Assembly (NCBI GenBank): GCA_015060395.1
Contig: SUYP01000002.1
Location: 62,001-126,000 of the forward strand
Origin: Bacteroidales bacterium
GTDB lineage: Bacteria; Bacteroidota; Bacteroidia; Bacteroidales; UBA932
DNA: 64,000 bases
Direction: 5' to 3'
The notes below the pieces were generated by a model. The model searched no databases, was not told where the DNA came from, and was given only the letters and a program-made list of their open reading frames with translations. Positions 1 through 9,553 of the stretch are shown here, one piece after another; positions within the stretch are counted from its first letter, which is position 1; each line of letters begins with the position of its first letter. Made by a program: the position numbers and the translations under genes.

Positions 1-1
1 C

Positions 2-328
2 GCTCCGGTTGACAATATACTCTACTGCGCATACGCATTTGCAGCAATAGCATTGCTCGCTGTATTGCTTGGCGTAGTGGTTATCGGCGGCATCAACAAT
101 CCGAAGAGCTTGCTTAAGCTCCTGATCGGACTTGTAGCTGTCGGAGCTGTTGTCGCTGTTGCGTATGTACTTGCCCCAGGAACTCCAGCCGTAGGATACC
201 TCGGTGACCCAGTGTCAGAAGGCACACTCAAGCTGACAGATACAGTTCTTAATCTTACTTACTTCACATTCGGCCTCTCAATCGTAGCCCTCATCATTGG
301 CTGGATTGTAGGAGCAGTTCGTAAATAA
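2..328 (+). CDS. Small integral membrane protein of the exbB-exbD locus (5' end outside window)
   Basis: The reading frame is open to the left edge, so the first visible codon (Ala at base 2) is not the start. The visible 108 residues are strongly hydrophobic with about three membrane segments: residues about 8-25, 32-50 and a last one ending in WIVGAVRK. No catalytic motif is seen. It ends 8 nt before the first ExbD gene on the same strand. In Bacteroidota a small membrane protein of this kind commonly lies between exbB (MotA/TolQ type) and exbD, so it is inferred to belong to the proton-motive-force complex that energises TonB. Its precise role is unknown; the exbB gene expected to the left is not visible. 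Confidence 0.7.
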   Translation, partial: APVDNILYCAYAFAAIALLAVLLGVVVIGGINNPKSLLKLLIGLVAVGAVVAVAYVLAPGTPAVGYLGDPVSEGTLKLTDTVLNLTYFTFGLSIVALIIGWIVGAVRK

Positions 329-336
329 AACACGCC

Positions 337-912
337 ATGGCTAGAAAAACACCAGAAATCAATTCGAGTTCAACGGCGGATATGGCATTCATTCTGCTCT
401 GTTTCTTCTTGATGACTACAACTATGGATCAGGACAAGGGTCTGCAGCGCCGTCTGCCTCCTATGCCGGATCCGAATCAGAAGGCACAGGACCAGAAAGT
501 TAATCGCCGTAACATCATCGTTGTGAAGATCAACTCTGCCGACAGACTGCTTGCTGGTACTGAGCCTATGGACGTCAGCCAACTTAAGGACAAGATCAAG
601 GAATTCCTTTCTAACCCTACCAACGACCCTAATCTTCCAGAAAGAGAGGAGAAGGAAATCGAAGGATTCGGACCTTGTATGGTCTCTAAGGGCGTAATCT
701 CACTTCAGAACGACCGTGGTACCAGCTACCAGGCGTACATCGCAGTGCAGAACGAGCTCGTGAAGGCCGTTAACGAACTCCGTGACGAGTTTGCGATCGC
801 CAACTTCGGAAAGCTTTATTTGAAGTGCAACGAAGATGAGCAGAAGGTTGTCAGAGAGGCAGTTCCACAGAATATTTCAGAGGCAGAGCCTAAGGATGTT
901 TCTAAAAAGTAA
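337..912 (+). CDS. exbD: ExbD/TolR-type biopolymer transport protein (first copy)
   Basis: A 191-aa protein with one N-terminal membrane helix (about residues 14-30, TADMAFILLCFFLMTTT) that carries the conserved Asp (D15) used by ExbD/TolR proteins for proton conduction. A periplasmic domain follows. ExbD works with ExbB to power TonB-dependent outer-membrane transport. The helix is followed by LQRRLPPMP, the usual ExbD/TolR junction. The C-terminal part, rich in Lys and Glu (residues about 95-191), is longer than in the typical 130-150-aa ExbD. The second ExbD follows 14 nt downstream, so the two are co-transcribed. The start at base 337 is directly after the upstream stop and no better start is seen. 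Confidence 0.93.
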   Translation: MARKTPEINSSSTADMAFILLCFFLMTTTMDQDKGLQRRLPPMPDPNQKAQDQKVNRRNIIVVKINSADRLLAGTEPMDVSQLKDKIKEFLSNPTNDPNLPEREEKEIEGFGPCMVSKGVISLQNDRGTSYQAYIAVQNELVKAVNELRDEFAIANFGKLYLKCNEDEQKVVREAVPQNISEAEPKDVSKK

Positions 913-926
913 TAGGAGATAACAAT

Positions 927-1394
927 ATGTCAAAATTCAAACAGAAAGATAAAAGGACAGTGCCAAATCCACCTTCAGGATCACTTTCCGACATCGTGTT
1001 TATGCTCCTGTTCTTCTTTATGGTAACCACCACAATGCGTGAAACAGAGAGCAAGGTTCAGGTAAGGCTTCCTGAAGCTTCTGAGATTGCAAAGCTTGAA
1101 AGAAAGGACTTGACTTCATACATCAACATCGGTACACCTACAAGAAACCTTCAGGCTCAGTTCGGTACCGAGTCACGTATCCAGCTCAACGACTCATTCA
1201 AGACTACTGCCGAGATCCGCGACTTCATCGCTGCAGAGCGTGACGCTATGTCAGAGGCCGACAGATCATTTATGACAGTTGCAATCAAGGCTGACGAGAA
1301 CACCCGTATGGGTATCGTTACAGATGTTAAGCAGGAGCTCCGCAAGTGCTCGGCGCTTAAGATTATGTACACAGCAAGAAAACCAGCTGAATAA
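927..1394 (+). CDS. exbD: ExbD/TolR-type biopolymer transport protein (second copy)
   Basis: A 155-aa ExbD paralogue, close to the usual family length. The single N-terminal membrane helix (about residues 20-37) carries the conserved Asp as D22 in LSDIVFMLLFFFMV and is followed by VQVRLPEA, matching the first copy. The rest is a periplasmic domain. It is the last gene of the operon: a hairpin with a T run starts 27 nt after its stop. Two non-identical ExbDs side by side are common in Bacteroidota, where they may form a mixed dimer inside the ExbB pentamer; that stoichiometry is inferred here. The TonB-family protein at 4856-5578 is a plausible partner. Confidence 0.93.
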   Translation: MSKFKQKDKRTVPNPPSGSLSDIVFMLLFFFMVTTTMRETESKVQVRLPEASEIAKLERKDLTSYINIGTPTRNLQAQFGTESRIQLNDSFKTTAEIRDFIAAERDAMSEADRSFMTVAIKADENTRMGIVTDVKQELRKCSALKIMYTARKPAE

Positions 1395-1420
1395 CAAGAT
1401 CAGCAAATCATAATTAAAGA

Positions 1421-1453
1421 AAGCAGTTCTTCCAGAAGAGCTGCTTTTTTTAT
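1421..1453 (+). terminator. Rho-independent terminator of the exbD operon
   Basis: The arms AGCAGTTCTT and AAGAGCTGCT form a 10-bp stem with one G-T pair and a short CCAG loop, followed by a run of seven T. It lies 27 nt after the second exbD stop and before the phosphatase promoter. Confidence 0.85.
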
Positions 1454-1486
1454 TGTCACGGGCATACAAGGTAAGGAAAAAATCGG

Positions 1487-1494
1487 TATTTTTG
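1487..1494 (+). promoter_or_regulatory. Bacteroidota -7 element for the alkaline phosphatase gene
   Basis: TATTTTTG matches the TAnnTTTG element of the Bacteroidota housekeeping sigma factor. It ends 21 nt before the ATG at 1516. An in-frame ATG further upstream (1453) would lie before this element, so 1516 is preferred as the start. No clear TTTG is seen at the -33 position. Confidence 0.6.
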
Positions 1495-1515
1495 TATGAT
1501 AAACCTATAAATAAT

Positions 1516-2736
1516 ATGAAAAAGACCAGCATAGTCATATCAGTACTTCTGATATTCGCCGCTCTGATATCCACAGGATGCTGCAACAAGGAAACAGAAT
1601 CGAGACCTGCAAAATACATTTTCCTCTTCATAGGTGACGGTATGGGACTTGACCATATAACCGTAACCGAATCTTATCTGTCATACAAGCAGGATACCCT
1701 AGCAGGAGCCAGGCTTACTTTCACGCAGTTCCCGAATATGGCATTGTGCTATACACACTCCAACAACAGGATGATAACCTGTTCTGCTGCAGCTGCGACA
1801 GCCATTGCCTGTGGTGCGAAGACAGACAATGAAAGGATCGGAACAGCTCCAGACGGGAGCAAGCTCAAGAGCATCGCTTACGAACTCCAGGAAAAAGGAT
1901 ACAAGATCGGCATTATGACGAACAATCCTGTCAACCACGCCACCCCAGCAGGATTCTATGCGCATAATGACAGCAGATATGGCTACTATGAAATAAGCCG
2001 CGAACTAGCTGAAAGCGGATTCGAGTTTTTCGGTGGCTCAGGTTTCTATCAGTTCAAGGGCCGCAAAGGCGATCTGGAGCCTGTAGGAAACTATATTGAA
2101 GAAAAGGGATATGAAGTATGCTACGGACCTGAAGAATTCGAGGAGAGGTCTGCAGAGGCTGAAAAGGTCGTGTTTATCCAGGAAACCGGAAGGGAGCAGG
2201 ATCCTGAATACTATGTGAGCGACGGAGAAGAAGCCGAAGACGTGAAGATAAAGGAGATCCTCGATATGAGCCTGGAGTTCCTTGGTGACGATGAGCCTTT
2301 CTTCATAATGTGCGAGGGAGGAAACATCGACTGGGCAGGCCATTCGAACAAGACTATGGCTATGGTGAAGGAAGTGATCGATTTCGACGATGCGATAGCC
2401 CGAGCTATGGAATTCTATTACGAACATCCGGATGAGACCCTCATAGTCGTGACTGCCGACCACGAAACCGGAGGTGTATCGATCGGCCAGGGAGAGGAGT
2501 GGAGACCGGAATTCGTGAACTGGGCAAGACTCGAGCAGCATTGGATCGACTCTGGAGAAAAGAATATTCTGGACAAAGAGGAAAACAGGGAGTTGAACGA
2601 AGAATGCCTCATCGGCTGGACTTCATTCCACCACACAGGATCGCCCGTTCCGCTATATGCAATAGGCAAGGGAGCGGAGAAGTTCAAAGGTATGATCGAC
2701 AATATCGATATTAAGGGTGAAATTTTAGGCGAATAG
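1516..2736 (+). CDS. Alkaline phosphatase family lipoprotein
   Basis: A 406-aa protein with a lipoprotein signal (lipobox around STGC, Cys at about 19). It carries the metal and nucleophile motifs of the alkaline phosphatase family: GDGMG (D41), the phospho-Ser site TCSAAAATA (S90), GHSNK (H276), TADHETGG (D315, H316) and HHTGSP (H372-H373). It should hydrolyse phosphate monoesters at the outer membrane or in the periplasm. The residue before the nucleophile is Cys89, where E. coli PhoA has Asp. The start at 1516 rather than 1453 is chosen because it begins the signal peptide and lies 21 nt after a TAnnTTTG element. It is transcribed separately from exbD, which ends in a terminator. Specific substrate unknown. 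Confidence 0.92.
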   Translation: MKKTSIVISVLLIFAALISTGCCNKETESRPAKYIFLFIGDGMGLDHITVTESYLSYKQDTLAGARLTFTQFPNMALCYTHSNNRMITCSAAAATAIACGAKTDNERIGTAPDGSKLKSIAYELQEKGYKIGIMTNNPVNHATPAGFYAHNDSRYGYYEISRELAESGFEFFGGSGFYQFKGRKGDLEPVGNYIEEKGYEVCYGPEEFEERSAEAEKVVFIQETGREQDPEYYVSDGEEAEDVKIKEILDMSLEFLGDDEPFFIMCEGGNIDWAGHSNKTMAMVKEVIDFDDAIARAMEFYYEHPDETLIVVTADHETGGVSIGQGEEWRPEFVNWARLEQHWIDSGEKNILDKEENRELNEECLIGWTSFHHTGSPVPLYAIGKGAEKFKGMIDNIDIKGEILGE

Positions 2737-2748
2737 AGCCAAAACGAT

Positions 2749-2756
2749 TATCTTTG
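2749..2756 (+). promoter_or_regulatory. Bacteroidota -7 element for asnS
   Basis: TATCTTTG fits TAnnTTTG and ends 26 nt before the asnS ATG. The -33 region has only a T run, so strength is uncertain. Confidence 0.6.
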
Positions 2757-2782
2757 CAAATTGTAAAATCAGCATCATAATA

Positions 2783-4177
2783 ATGGAAACAATTATCAGA
2801 ACCAAGATCAAAGACCTGCTTGCATCAGAGGCAGGCAAAGAGGTTCTTGCAAAAGGATGGGTAAGGACCAAGAGAGGAAACAAGAACGTAGCTTTCATAG
2901 CGCTTAATGACGGTTCTACCATCAATAATATACAGATCGTAGTTGACAAGACACCTGAAAACGAGGCTGTCCTCGCAAAGGTCACCACAGGAGCCTGCAT
3001 AGCTGTGAAGGGTATGCTTGTGGAGTCTATGGGAGGCGGACAGGCTACCGAGATCCAGGCAAGCGAGATTGAAGTATATGGAGAATGCGACCCTGTGCGC
3101 TACCCTCTCCAGAAGAAGGACACTTCGTTCGAGTTCCTCAGGACAGTGGCTCACCTTCGTCCAAGGACAAATACATTCGGAGCTATATACCGCGTAAGAA
3201 GCAAGATGGCGTATGCTATCCATCAGTTCTTCAATGAGAAGGGCTTTGTATATGTACATACCCCGCTCATTACAGCTTCAGACTGTGAGGGTGCAGGTCA
3301 GATGTTCCGCGTGACGACTCTCGATATGGAGAACCTTCCACGCAACAAGAAGGGAGGCATCGACTATACAAAGGATTTCTTCGGAAAGGAGACAAGCCTT
3401 ACAGTGAGCGGACAGCTCGAAGGCGAGCTCGGTGCTATGGCTCTCGGAGACATCTACACATTCGGTCCTACATTCCGTGCAGAGAACTCGAATACACCAC
3501 GTCACCTTGCCGAGTTCTGGATGATCGAGCCTGAGATGGCATTCTACGACATCAAGGACAATATGGATCTGGCAGAGGAATTCATCAAGTATCTCGTGAA
3601 ATATGCACTTGACAACTGCTACGACGACATCAAGTTCCTCAACGACAGATATGACAATGAGCTCCTCGAGCGTCTCGAAGGCGTGGCTGACACAGAATTC
3701 GTACGTCTGTCATATACAGAGGGTATCAAGATCCTCGAGGCTGCAGGCGTAGAATGGGAATATCCTGTAAGCTGGGGAACAGACCTCCAGAGCGAGCACG
3801 AGAGATACCTCGTGGAGAAGCATTTCAAGAAGCCTGTGATCCTTACAGACTATCCTAAGGACATCAAGGCATTCTATATGAAGCAGAACGAGGATGGAAA
3901 GACCGTACGCGCTATGGACGTCCTCTTCCCTAAGATCGGTGAGATCATCGGAGGCTCGGAGCGTGAATCATCACTTCAGAAGCTTGAGGCACGTATCGAC
4001 GAGCTCGGAATGAGCAGAAAGGGTCTCGAGTGGTACCTCGATACACGCCGATTCGGTTCGGCACCTCACAGCGGATTCGGCCTCGGTTTCGAGAGACTTC
4101 TCCTCTTCGTTACAGGTATGAGCAACATCCGTGACGTGATTCCTTTCCCTCGTACACCGAAGAACGCGGAGTACTAA
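2783..4177 (+). CDS. asnS: Asparagine--tRNA ligase
   Basis: A 464-aa class IIb aminoacyl-tRNA synthetase that charges tRNA-Asn with asparagine in the cytoplasm. The N-terminal OB-fold anticodon-binding domain (about residues 18-105, with [20 protein letters not shown]) is followed by the class II catalytic core: motif 2 around [24 protein letters not shown] and motif 3 near the end in [12 protein letters not shown]. It ends with the family-typical [16 protein letters not shown]. The length is normal. It has its own TAnnTTTG element upstream, and udk follows 24 nt downstream on the same strand. Confidence 0.98.
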   Translation: METIIRTKIKDLLASEAGKEVLAKGWVRTKRGNKNVAFIALNDGSTINNIQIVVDKTPENEAVLAKVTTGACIAVKGMLVESMGGGQATEIQASEIEVYGECDPVRYPLQKKDTSFEFLRTVAHLRPRTNTFGAIYRVRSKMAYAIHQFFNEKGFVYVHTPLITASDCEGAGQMFRVTTLDMENLPRNKKGGIDYTKDFFGKETSLTVSGQLEGELGAMALGDIYTFGPTFRAENSNTPRHLAEFWMIEPEMAFYDIKDNMDLAEEFIKYLVKYALDNCYDDIKFLNDRYDNELLERLEGVADTEFVRLSYTEGIKILEAAGVEWEYPVSWGTDLQSEHERYLVEKHFKKPVILTDYPKDIKAFYMKQNEDGKTVRAMDVLFPKIGEIIGGSERESSLQKLEARIDELGMSRKGLEWYLDTRRFGSAPHSGFGLGFERLLLFVTGMSNIRDVIPFPRTPKNAEY

Positions 4178-4201
4178 AATTTAGCAAACAGATATAAGGA
4201 T

Positions 4202-4825
4202 ATGTTGATTATCGGAATAGCCGGAGGATCCGGTTCAGGAAAGACTACTGTAGTAAGGGCAATCACAGAGCAGCTCCAGGAAAATGTTGTCGTGATCCCT
4301 CAGGATTCTTATTACAAGGATCTGAGCCACTACACTGAAGAACAGAAAAGGGTACATAACTTCGACCATCCCGATTCAATAGACTTCGATCTCCTCAGAG
4401 CGCAGCTCAAGGAGCTGCGCGAGGGAAAGGTCGTGGAACAGCCGGTTTACTCATATATCACCTGCGGACGCTCGAAACACGAGACCGTGACAGTGAAGCC
4501 GGCAGACGTCATCATCGTCGAAGGCATCCTCATCTTCACAGATCCTAAGCTCCGCAAGCTTATGGACATAAAGATCTTCGTTGATGCAGACGATGACGAC
4601 AGACTGATGCGCGTAATGGCTCGCGACATCGTGGAAAGAGGAAAGACTGTAGAGTGGGTGATCGAGCGTTATTCCAAGACCGTAAAGCCTATGTACCTGC
4701 AGTTCATCGAGCCGAGCAAACGTTACGCCGACATCATCATTCCTCAAGGAGGTCACAACAAGGTGGCAATCGACGTGATTTCGGCCACTATCGAAAAATC
4801 TCTTGCGGACTGCAAAAAGAAATGA
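4202..4825 (+). CDS. udk: Uridine kinase
   Basis: A 207-aa kinase of the P-loop uridine kinase family that phosphorylates uridine and cytidine to UMP and CMP for pyrimidine salvage. The Walker A motif GGSGSGKT is at residues 8-15. Further family signatures are the substrate-region DSYYKDLSHYT, HNFDHPDSIDFDLL, and the Walker-B-like VIIVEGIL. The length is normal and the protein is cytoplasmic. It lies 24 nt after asnS and 30 nt before the TonB-family gene, so all three may share a transcript. Confidence 0.96.
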   Translation: MLIIGIAGGSGSGKTTVVRAITEQLQENVVVIPQDSYYKDLSHYTEEQKRVHNFDHPDSIDFDLLRAQLKELREGKVVEQPVYSYITCGRSKHETVTVKPADVIIVEGILIFTDPKLRKLMDIKIFVDADDDDRLMRVMARDIVERGKTVEWVIERYSKTVKPMYLQFIEPSKRYADIIIPQGGHNKVAIDVISATIEKSLADCKKK

Positions 4826-4855
4826 CATTGCCATTCAGGCGGAAGTGAAGAATCT

Positions 4856-5578
4856 ATGAGCAGACAGGAAAACAGAGCAGGACTTTATCTCACCGTGATA
4901 TTCCATCTCACGGTGATTATTGTCTTGTTGTTGTATTCCATCGACACTACGCTCAGAAGGGAGGAAAGCTTTGTCCTGGACTTCTCGAAGCAGGAAGAGA
5001 TCGAGAAGAGAGAGAAGGAAGAGGTGATGAAGAAAGACATCAGTCAGAAACTGGAAGAAATGATCGCTGCTGCCCGACAGCAGACCGCCGGCCAGATCCG
5101 TAACATCGCCGTTGACGCAGGATCCCAGCTCAGAGACGACCGAGGCACCGATGCAGACCAATTATACAAGGACGCGGAAAAACTCGCCAGAGAGCTCAGA
5201 AACGGCCAAAAAGACGGAATCGAAGAGAATGCTCAGGATGAAACTGTCGAAATGCAGCATCAGAAGAAGCCTGACAACAGCAGTCAGAAGGCATACAGCG
5301 GCCCGTCCGTCCTTTCATATACACTGGACGGCAGAAAAGCCAGCCACCTCCCTATTCCGGCATACCGCTGCTATGGTGCTGGAGATGTGACCGTAATCAT
5401 AACAGTCAATCCTCAGGGACAGGTGACTAACGCACAGATAATGGATGAGATTTCATCCCCTGACGACTGTCTTCGTAAATTCGCGATACGTGCAGCCCGC
5501 CTCTCACGTTTTTCGGCATCAGGCACCGCCCCGGCCAAGCAGACCGGAGAAATCGTCTATAGATTCATAGCTCAATAA
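4856..5578 (+). CDS. TonB-family energy transducer
   Basis: A 240-aa protein with one N-terminal membrane anchor (about residues 11-29), then a long charged, partly coiled-coil linker rich in Lys and Glu (about 40-150). The C-terminal domain of about 80 residues (VTVIITVNPQGQVTNAQI to YRFIAQ) has the strand pattern of the TonB C-terminal domain. TonB proteins carry energy from ExbB/ExbD to outer-membrane receptors such as the SusC homologue in this window. The linker lacks the Pro-rich repeats of E. coli TonB and resembles the Lys/Glu-rich linkers of many Bacteroidota transducers. Its 3' end faces the M64-type gene with only 4 nt between stops. Confidence 0.78.
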   Translation: MSRQENRAGLYLTVIFHLTVIIVLLLYSIDTTLRREESFVLDFSKQEEIEKREKEEVMKKDISQKLEEMIAAARQQTAGQIRNIAVDAGSQLRDDRGTDADQLYKDAEKLARELRNGQKDGIEENAQDETVEMQHQKKPDNSSQKAYSGPSVLSYTLDGRKASHLPIPAYRCYGAGDVTVIITVNPQGQVTNAQIMDEISSPDDCLRKFAIRAARLSRFSASGTAPAKQTGEIVYRFIAQ

Positions 5579-5582
5579 GAGG

Positions 5583-7934
5583 TCACCTCACGACTGGAGG
5601 CGGAGGAAGGATATGCCCGGAAACATCTGCGCGTGTCTGAGGGACTGATGTAGAAAGGTCATACGCCGTGAAATCATCGAAGGCATCACGGTCATAATAC
5701 CACTCACTTCCATTGGAAATACTCTGAGCGCGGATCCATATAGCTTCGCGGGACGAAGCATTGAACTGCTCTGAATTACCTTTCATTATGCTCTTCCAGG
5801 TTGGGGTCCATATACCTTTCGAATATCCGCAGGCCCCTTCATATACACCGATATGCTCTGATGAATATCTCTCATCCAGAATGAAATAAGACCACTTGAC
5901 CTGATCGGGATCCGATGTAAAATCGACATTGTTCCACCAGCCGGCATTCTCAAGTTCCTTCATCTGCATCACGGTTTCGGCCGGGATTTCACCATTGGAA
6001 GCACTGGAATATTCATCTGCAAGCTTAGCAAAGCCGTGTCCTATAGCCTCGTGCTGAAGTAGGAAGCGGAATTCATCCTGAGTAGCACACAAAGGGATAT
6101 ATGCTACTGCGTAGCCGCTGCCATAGCCTCCGTCTTCGGGAGAATACATATAGGTGGTGCCTCCATATCTCTCGGAATTCATCAATACGATTGTCAAGGC
6201 GTCGTCAATCCTCTCTTCCGTCACGACAGATGCCGTATAGCTGCGGCAAAGCTCATCATCGCCACCGACTTTGGAATCTTCACCATACCAGCAGCCCAAA
6301 ACTGTCGATGCGCCGGAAAAATAATCTCCATCCCTGGACGGGAGGGATACAGAATAAATATTGAAACGGTCCCTCAGTCCCCTCAAGGTCCTGTCCGCAA
6401 ATATATGCTCCACAGCGGTTGAGACTGCCCTGTCATAGATGCCTTCCGCAATCATTTCAGCAGTAAATGCATCACCAAGAAAGACTATGTCAATGCCGTT
6501 CCCCACTGATGCTTTCTGAAGGGTCTTGGCAACTCCCTGAAGCGGAGGATGAATCTGGCCTCCGACCGGACCGAAGACGCTCTCCATAACCTCCAGGACA
6601 TCATCAATATCTTCAGTAAGAGGATTGACGACTATATTTCCCTCACTGTCCACCAGCGTTACGGTCGTCAGGGAATGCTGCTGGACATAGCGCCAATATT
6701 TAGGAGAAGTATATGCATAATGCCATCCCAGATCAGGATAGTCTCTCAAAGCATATCGGGAGCCGAGGAAAATCACGTCAAACCCATCCTCCTGATATGC
6801 ATCATACATATCTCGGACAATATCGATAATCCGTGAATCAGCTGTATATGAATAGCTCGTGACAACTGCAGTAAGCACATTGCCGGCAAATATGTCTGAC
6901 GACTTACTGTAGTAGTCATTGACAAAGAAAAGCGGCATCGGTATCACGGCATCTTCAAGATCGAATCCAAGACCTTTTTGAGAAATGACGGACGGCCAGG
7001 CTTCCTTGAACCATTCAGAATCAAGGACTCCCTGAGGTATTTTTCCGGAAAGGAAGTTATTGTTTAGAATAATATGAACGACATCCAGACCGGAGTAGGA
7101 CCGAGGGATCTCTCCAGTAAAATAATTATAGCTCAGATCGGCACTATGAAGCATCGGGAGACGGGCTATGTCTTCGGGCAGACTGCCATCCAGACGGTTC
7201 TCAGCTAAATTGAATGATCTGATGAAGCATTCATCAGGATCCGTGATTTCCTGTATGGAAATAAAGGAATTCCTGGACAGATCGATATCATTGACACGGA
7301 ATGCCGAAGAGGGCACTTCCCCGGAAAGCCCGTTGGACGACAGATATATATCTATATAGCCCAGATCTCCTATGCTCTCCGGCAGTTCTCCTACGAGTCC
7401 GTTGCCATCAAGAACCACAGCGGTAACACTACCGTTCCTGTCCGTATATATTCCGTACCATTCTTTCAAAGGAAGGTCCGAGCCCCAGTTATCATTATAA
7501 TGCCAGTCATCACCGCCTGTAGCATCGTAAAGATCCATCAAAGCCTGCCTCTGCCTTTCCGGATCAGCCTCAGTACTGCCGTACTGAAGAAAATTGAACT
7601 CCAACGAAGGGATCCTCTCAGGCACATCTATCCTCAGTCTTCCCAGACGAGGCTCGCCGGAATTGGCTCCGAAAGACAGGACTACCCTGGAAGTATCCGA
7701 AATATGTTCTTCTGCTATCGTAAGCCACTCTGACCCCTTGGTTATGCTTGCCCTGGCCTGAACTGACGACTTGTACTTAATCACAAGCCTGTATCCTTCC
7801 GAAGGTATATAATGCTGACTGTCGGTCAGTGAAACGAGACTGATCTCCTCCGGTTCTGCATCTACAGGAGGTACAGTACAGGAAAAGAACACAGCCATAG
7901 CCGTCAGCAGCAGGGAGAGTCTTGAAGCATTCAT
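5583..7934 (-). CDS. M64-type metallopeptidase lipoprotein with BACON-like and leucine-rich-repeat regions
   Basis: A 783-aa lipoprotein (signal ending VFFSC, Cys about 19). Reading order: a BACON-like beta domain (about 28-118), a plant-type LRR block with GELP-, SGEVP- and TGEIP-like repeats (about 125-310), a thioredoxin-like stretch with VIFLGSR (about 330-450), and a peptidase domain (about 470-710). The zinc site reads HEAIGHGFAKLADEY with H628, E629 and H633. That is HEXXGH, one residue longer than the HEXXH of typical M64 IgA peptidases but with the same downstream LADEY. It is probably a surface protease that binds host or dietary protein through the LRRs; that role is inferred. It is the last gene of a minus-strand run, 27 nt after the S41 protease. 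Confidence 0.78.
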   Translation of the reverse strand: MNASRLSLLLTAMAVFFSCTVPPVDAEPEEISLVSLTDSQHYIPSEGYRLVIKYKSSVQARASITKGSEWLTIAEEHISDTSRVVLSFGANSGEPRLGRLRIDVPERIPSLEFNFLQYGSTEADPERQRQALMDLYDATGGDDWHYNDNWGSDLPLKEWYGIYTDRNGSVTAVVLDGNGLVGELPESIGDLGYIDIYLSSNGLSGEVPSSAFRVNDIDLSRNSFISIQEITDPDECFIRSFNLAENRLDGSLPEDIARLPMLHSADLSYNYFTGEIPRSYSGLDVVHIILNNNFLSGKIPQGVLDSEWFKEAWPSVISQKGLGFDLEDAVIPMPLFFVNDYYSKSSDIFAGNVLTAVVTSYSYTADSRIIDIVRDMYDAYQEDGFDVIFLGSRYALRDYPDLGWHYAYTSPKYWRYVQQHSLTTVTLVDSEGNIVVNPLTEDIDDVLEVMESVFGPVGGQIHPPLQGVAKTLQKASVGNGIDIVFLGDAFTAEMIAEGIYDRAVSTAVEHIFADRTLRGLRDRFNIYSVSLPSRDGDYFSGASTVLGCWYGEDSKVGGDDELCRSYTASVVTEERIDDALTIVLMNSERYGGTTYMYSPEDGGYGSGYAVAYIPLCATQDEFRFLLQHEAIGHGFAKLADEYSSASNGEIPAETVMQMKELENAGWWNNVDFTSDPDQVKWSYFILDERYSSEHIGVYEGACGYSKGIWTPTWKSIMKGNSEQFNASSREAIWIRAQSISNGSEWYYDRDAFDDFTAYDLSTSVPQTRADVSGHILPPPPVVR

Positions 7935-7961
7935 AGTCAGAGAACAAGGCGGTCAAAGGAA

Positions 7962-9551
7962 TCAGTCCACTATGCTGGAATTCTTCAGAGCAGCCTGTAT
8001 CGTGTCATCAACAGGAAGATAGAAGCGGTAGAAAGCTTCATCTCCAAGCTTCGAAAAACGCCCTACAAGAGCCTTGAGCTGAGGCATCATATAAGACTCC
8101 GTCTCCGCCCACTCTCCCTCCTCAGGCTTCAATCCATCCACTCTGGAAGCATATTCAAGGAACTGGGAAGCGAGTCCGACCTCATCAAGCCACTTGTCCA
8201 GCCTGTCAAAATCATTGATGCCGGCCAGAGTTCCGCGGTATTTATCGAACATCGACTGGGCAAAACGCATCTGCGTAGCCTTCTTGTTGCAGTTTATATA
8301 GAAAGTCGTAGCCTTGGTGGTATCCATCGGCACGAAAACATCCGGAATTATTCCTCCGCCGCCATAGACCCTTCTGCCCTTGACGGTATAGAATACGGCT
8401 GTCGTATCCACCTTCATACTGTCGGCCGACGTCATCTCCCCGTGTGCATATCTTTCATATATATCATACGCATAATCCTTGTCATACGGTTTCTGGATGC
8501 ATCTTCCGGAAGGTGTATAGAAGCGGGACACGGTGAGACGGATTCCCGAACCGTCAGTGAAATTGACAGGCTCCTGCACCAGGCCCTTGCCGAAAGAGCG
8601 GCGGCCCACGATCACTCCCCTGTCATTATCCTGGATGGCACCGGAGAAAATCTCGCTTGAAGAAGCCGTCCCCTCGTCGATGAGCACGGACAGAAGGACA
8701 TTTTTCAGACTGCCCCGGCCGTCAGCATCGAAATTCTGACGCGGGCGATGGAGACCCTCCATATAGACGACTTCATCACCTCTTTCCAGGAACTCGTTGG
8801 CAAGCTTCCAGGACTGGTCGAAATAGCCTCCCGAGTTATCCCTGAGGTCGAATATGAGTCTGGTCATTCCCTTGTCCACGAGCGACTCAGCAGCTTCCGT
8901 AAACTCCTTGTATGTGGTTCTTGTGAACTTCGAAAGCTTGATATATCCGGTAGTGTCATTAAGCATAAAGGATGCATCAACGCAATTCACCGGAATCTTG
9001 TCGCGGATGATATCGAATGGTATCAAGGTTCCACCTCTGCTGACAGTGATCCTGACCTTCGAGCCTTTAGGCCCCTTCATAAGCCTGATCATACTGTCCT
9101 GAGGCATCTTCACACCGGCTATATCCTTGTCATCCACACGGACTATCCTGTCTCCCTGCATAAGACCCGCCTTCTCCGACGGTCCGCCCGTAATGGGATT
9201 CAACACGACAGCTGTATCGTTAGGCACATTGAAGGTTATGCCGATTCCCTCGAAATTGCCGGCAAGTTCAGTCTCGGACTCGGTGAGTTCCACAGGAGGA
9301 AGATATACGGAATGCGGGTCAAGCTCTGCGAGGGCAGCCACTACAGCGGCATCAGTCATTCCTTCCATATCGATCGTATCGACATAGTTGTTCTGGACTT
9401 CCTGCAGAATGAGATTGAGCTTGCGCCAGCGGTTGTAGTCACCGTCGAACTCCTTGTTCAAGCCAAGAATCCTGGATGTCACCAAGGTAAGAAGCACTCC
9501 CAGAATGATTCCGAGGAGTGCTATAATGATGTTAAGATCAAATTTCTTCAT
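7962..9551 (-). CDS. S41 family C-terminal processing protease
   Basis: A 529-aa serine protease of the Tsp/CtpA family. It has an N-terminal membrane anchor (about residues 8-26), a PDZ domain (about 85-185, with GPSEKAGLMQGDRIVRVDD) and the S41 core. The catalytic Ser lies in GTASSSEIFSGA, and the Lys of SFGKGLVQ follows 25 residues later, the same spacing as the Ser-Lys dyad of E. coli Tsp. Such enzymes trim or degrade periplasmic proteins from their C-termini. The length is normal for Bacteroidota CTPs. Only 2 nt separate it from the dCMP deaminase stop, so translation is probably coupled. Confidence 0.95.
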   Translation of the reverse strand: MKKFDLNIIIALLGIILGVLLTLVTSRILGLNKEFDGDYNRWRKLNLILQEVQNNYVDTIDMEGMTDAAVVAALAELDPHSVYLPPVELTESETELAGNFEGIGITFNVPNDTAVVLNPITGGPSEKAGLMQGDRIVRVDDKDIAGVKMPQDSMIRLMKGPKGSKVRITVSRGGTLIPFDIIRDKIPVNCVDASFMLNDTTGYIKLSKFTRTTYKEFTEAAESLVDKGMTRLIFDLRDNSGGYFDQSWKLANEFLERGDEVVYMEGLHRPRQNFDADGRGSLKNVLLSVLIDEGTASSSEIFSGAIQDNDRGVIVGRRSFGKGLVQEPVNFTDGSGIRLTVSRFYTPSGRCIQKPYDKDYAYDIYERYAHGEMTSADSMKVDTTAVFYTVKGRRVYGGGGIIPDVFVPMDTTKATTFYINCNKKATQMRFAQSMFDKYRGTLAGINDFDRLDKWLDEVGLASQFLEYASRVDGLKPEEGEWAETESYMMPQLKALVGRFSKLGDEAFYRFYLPVDDTIQAALKNSSIVD

Positions 9552-9553
9552 AA

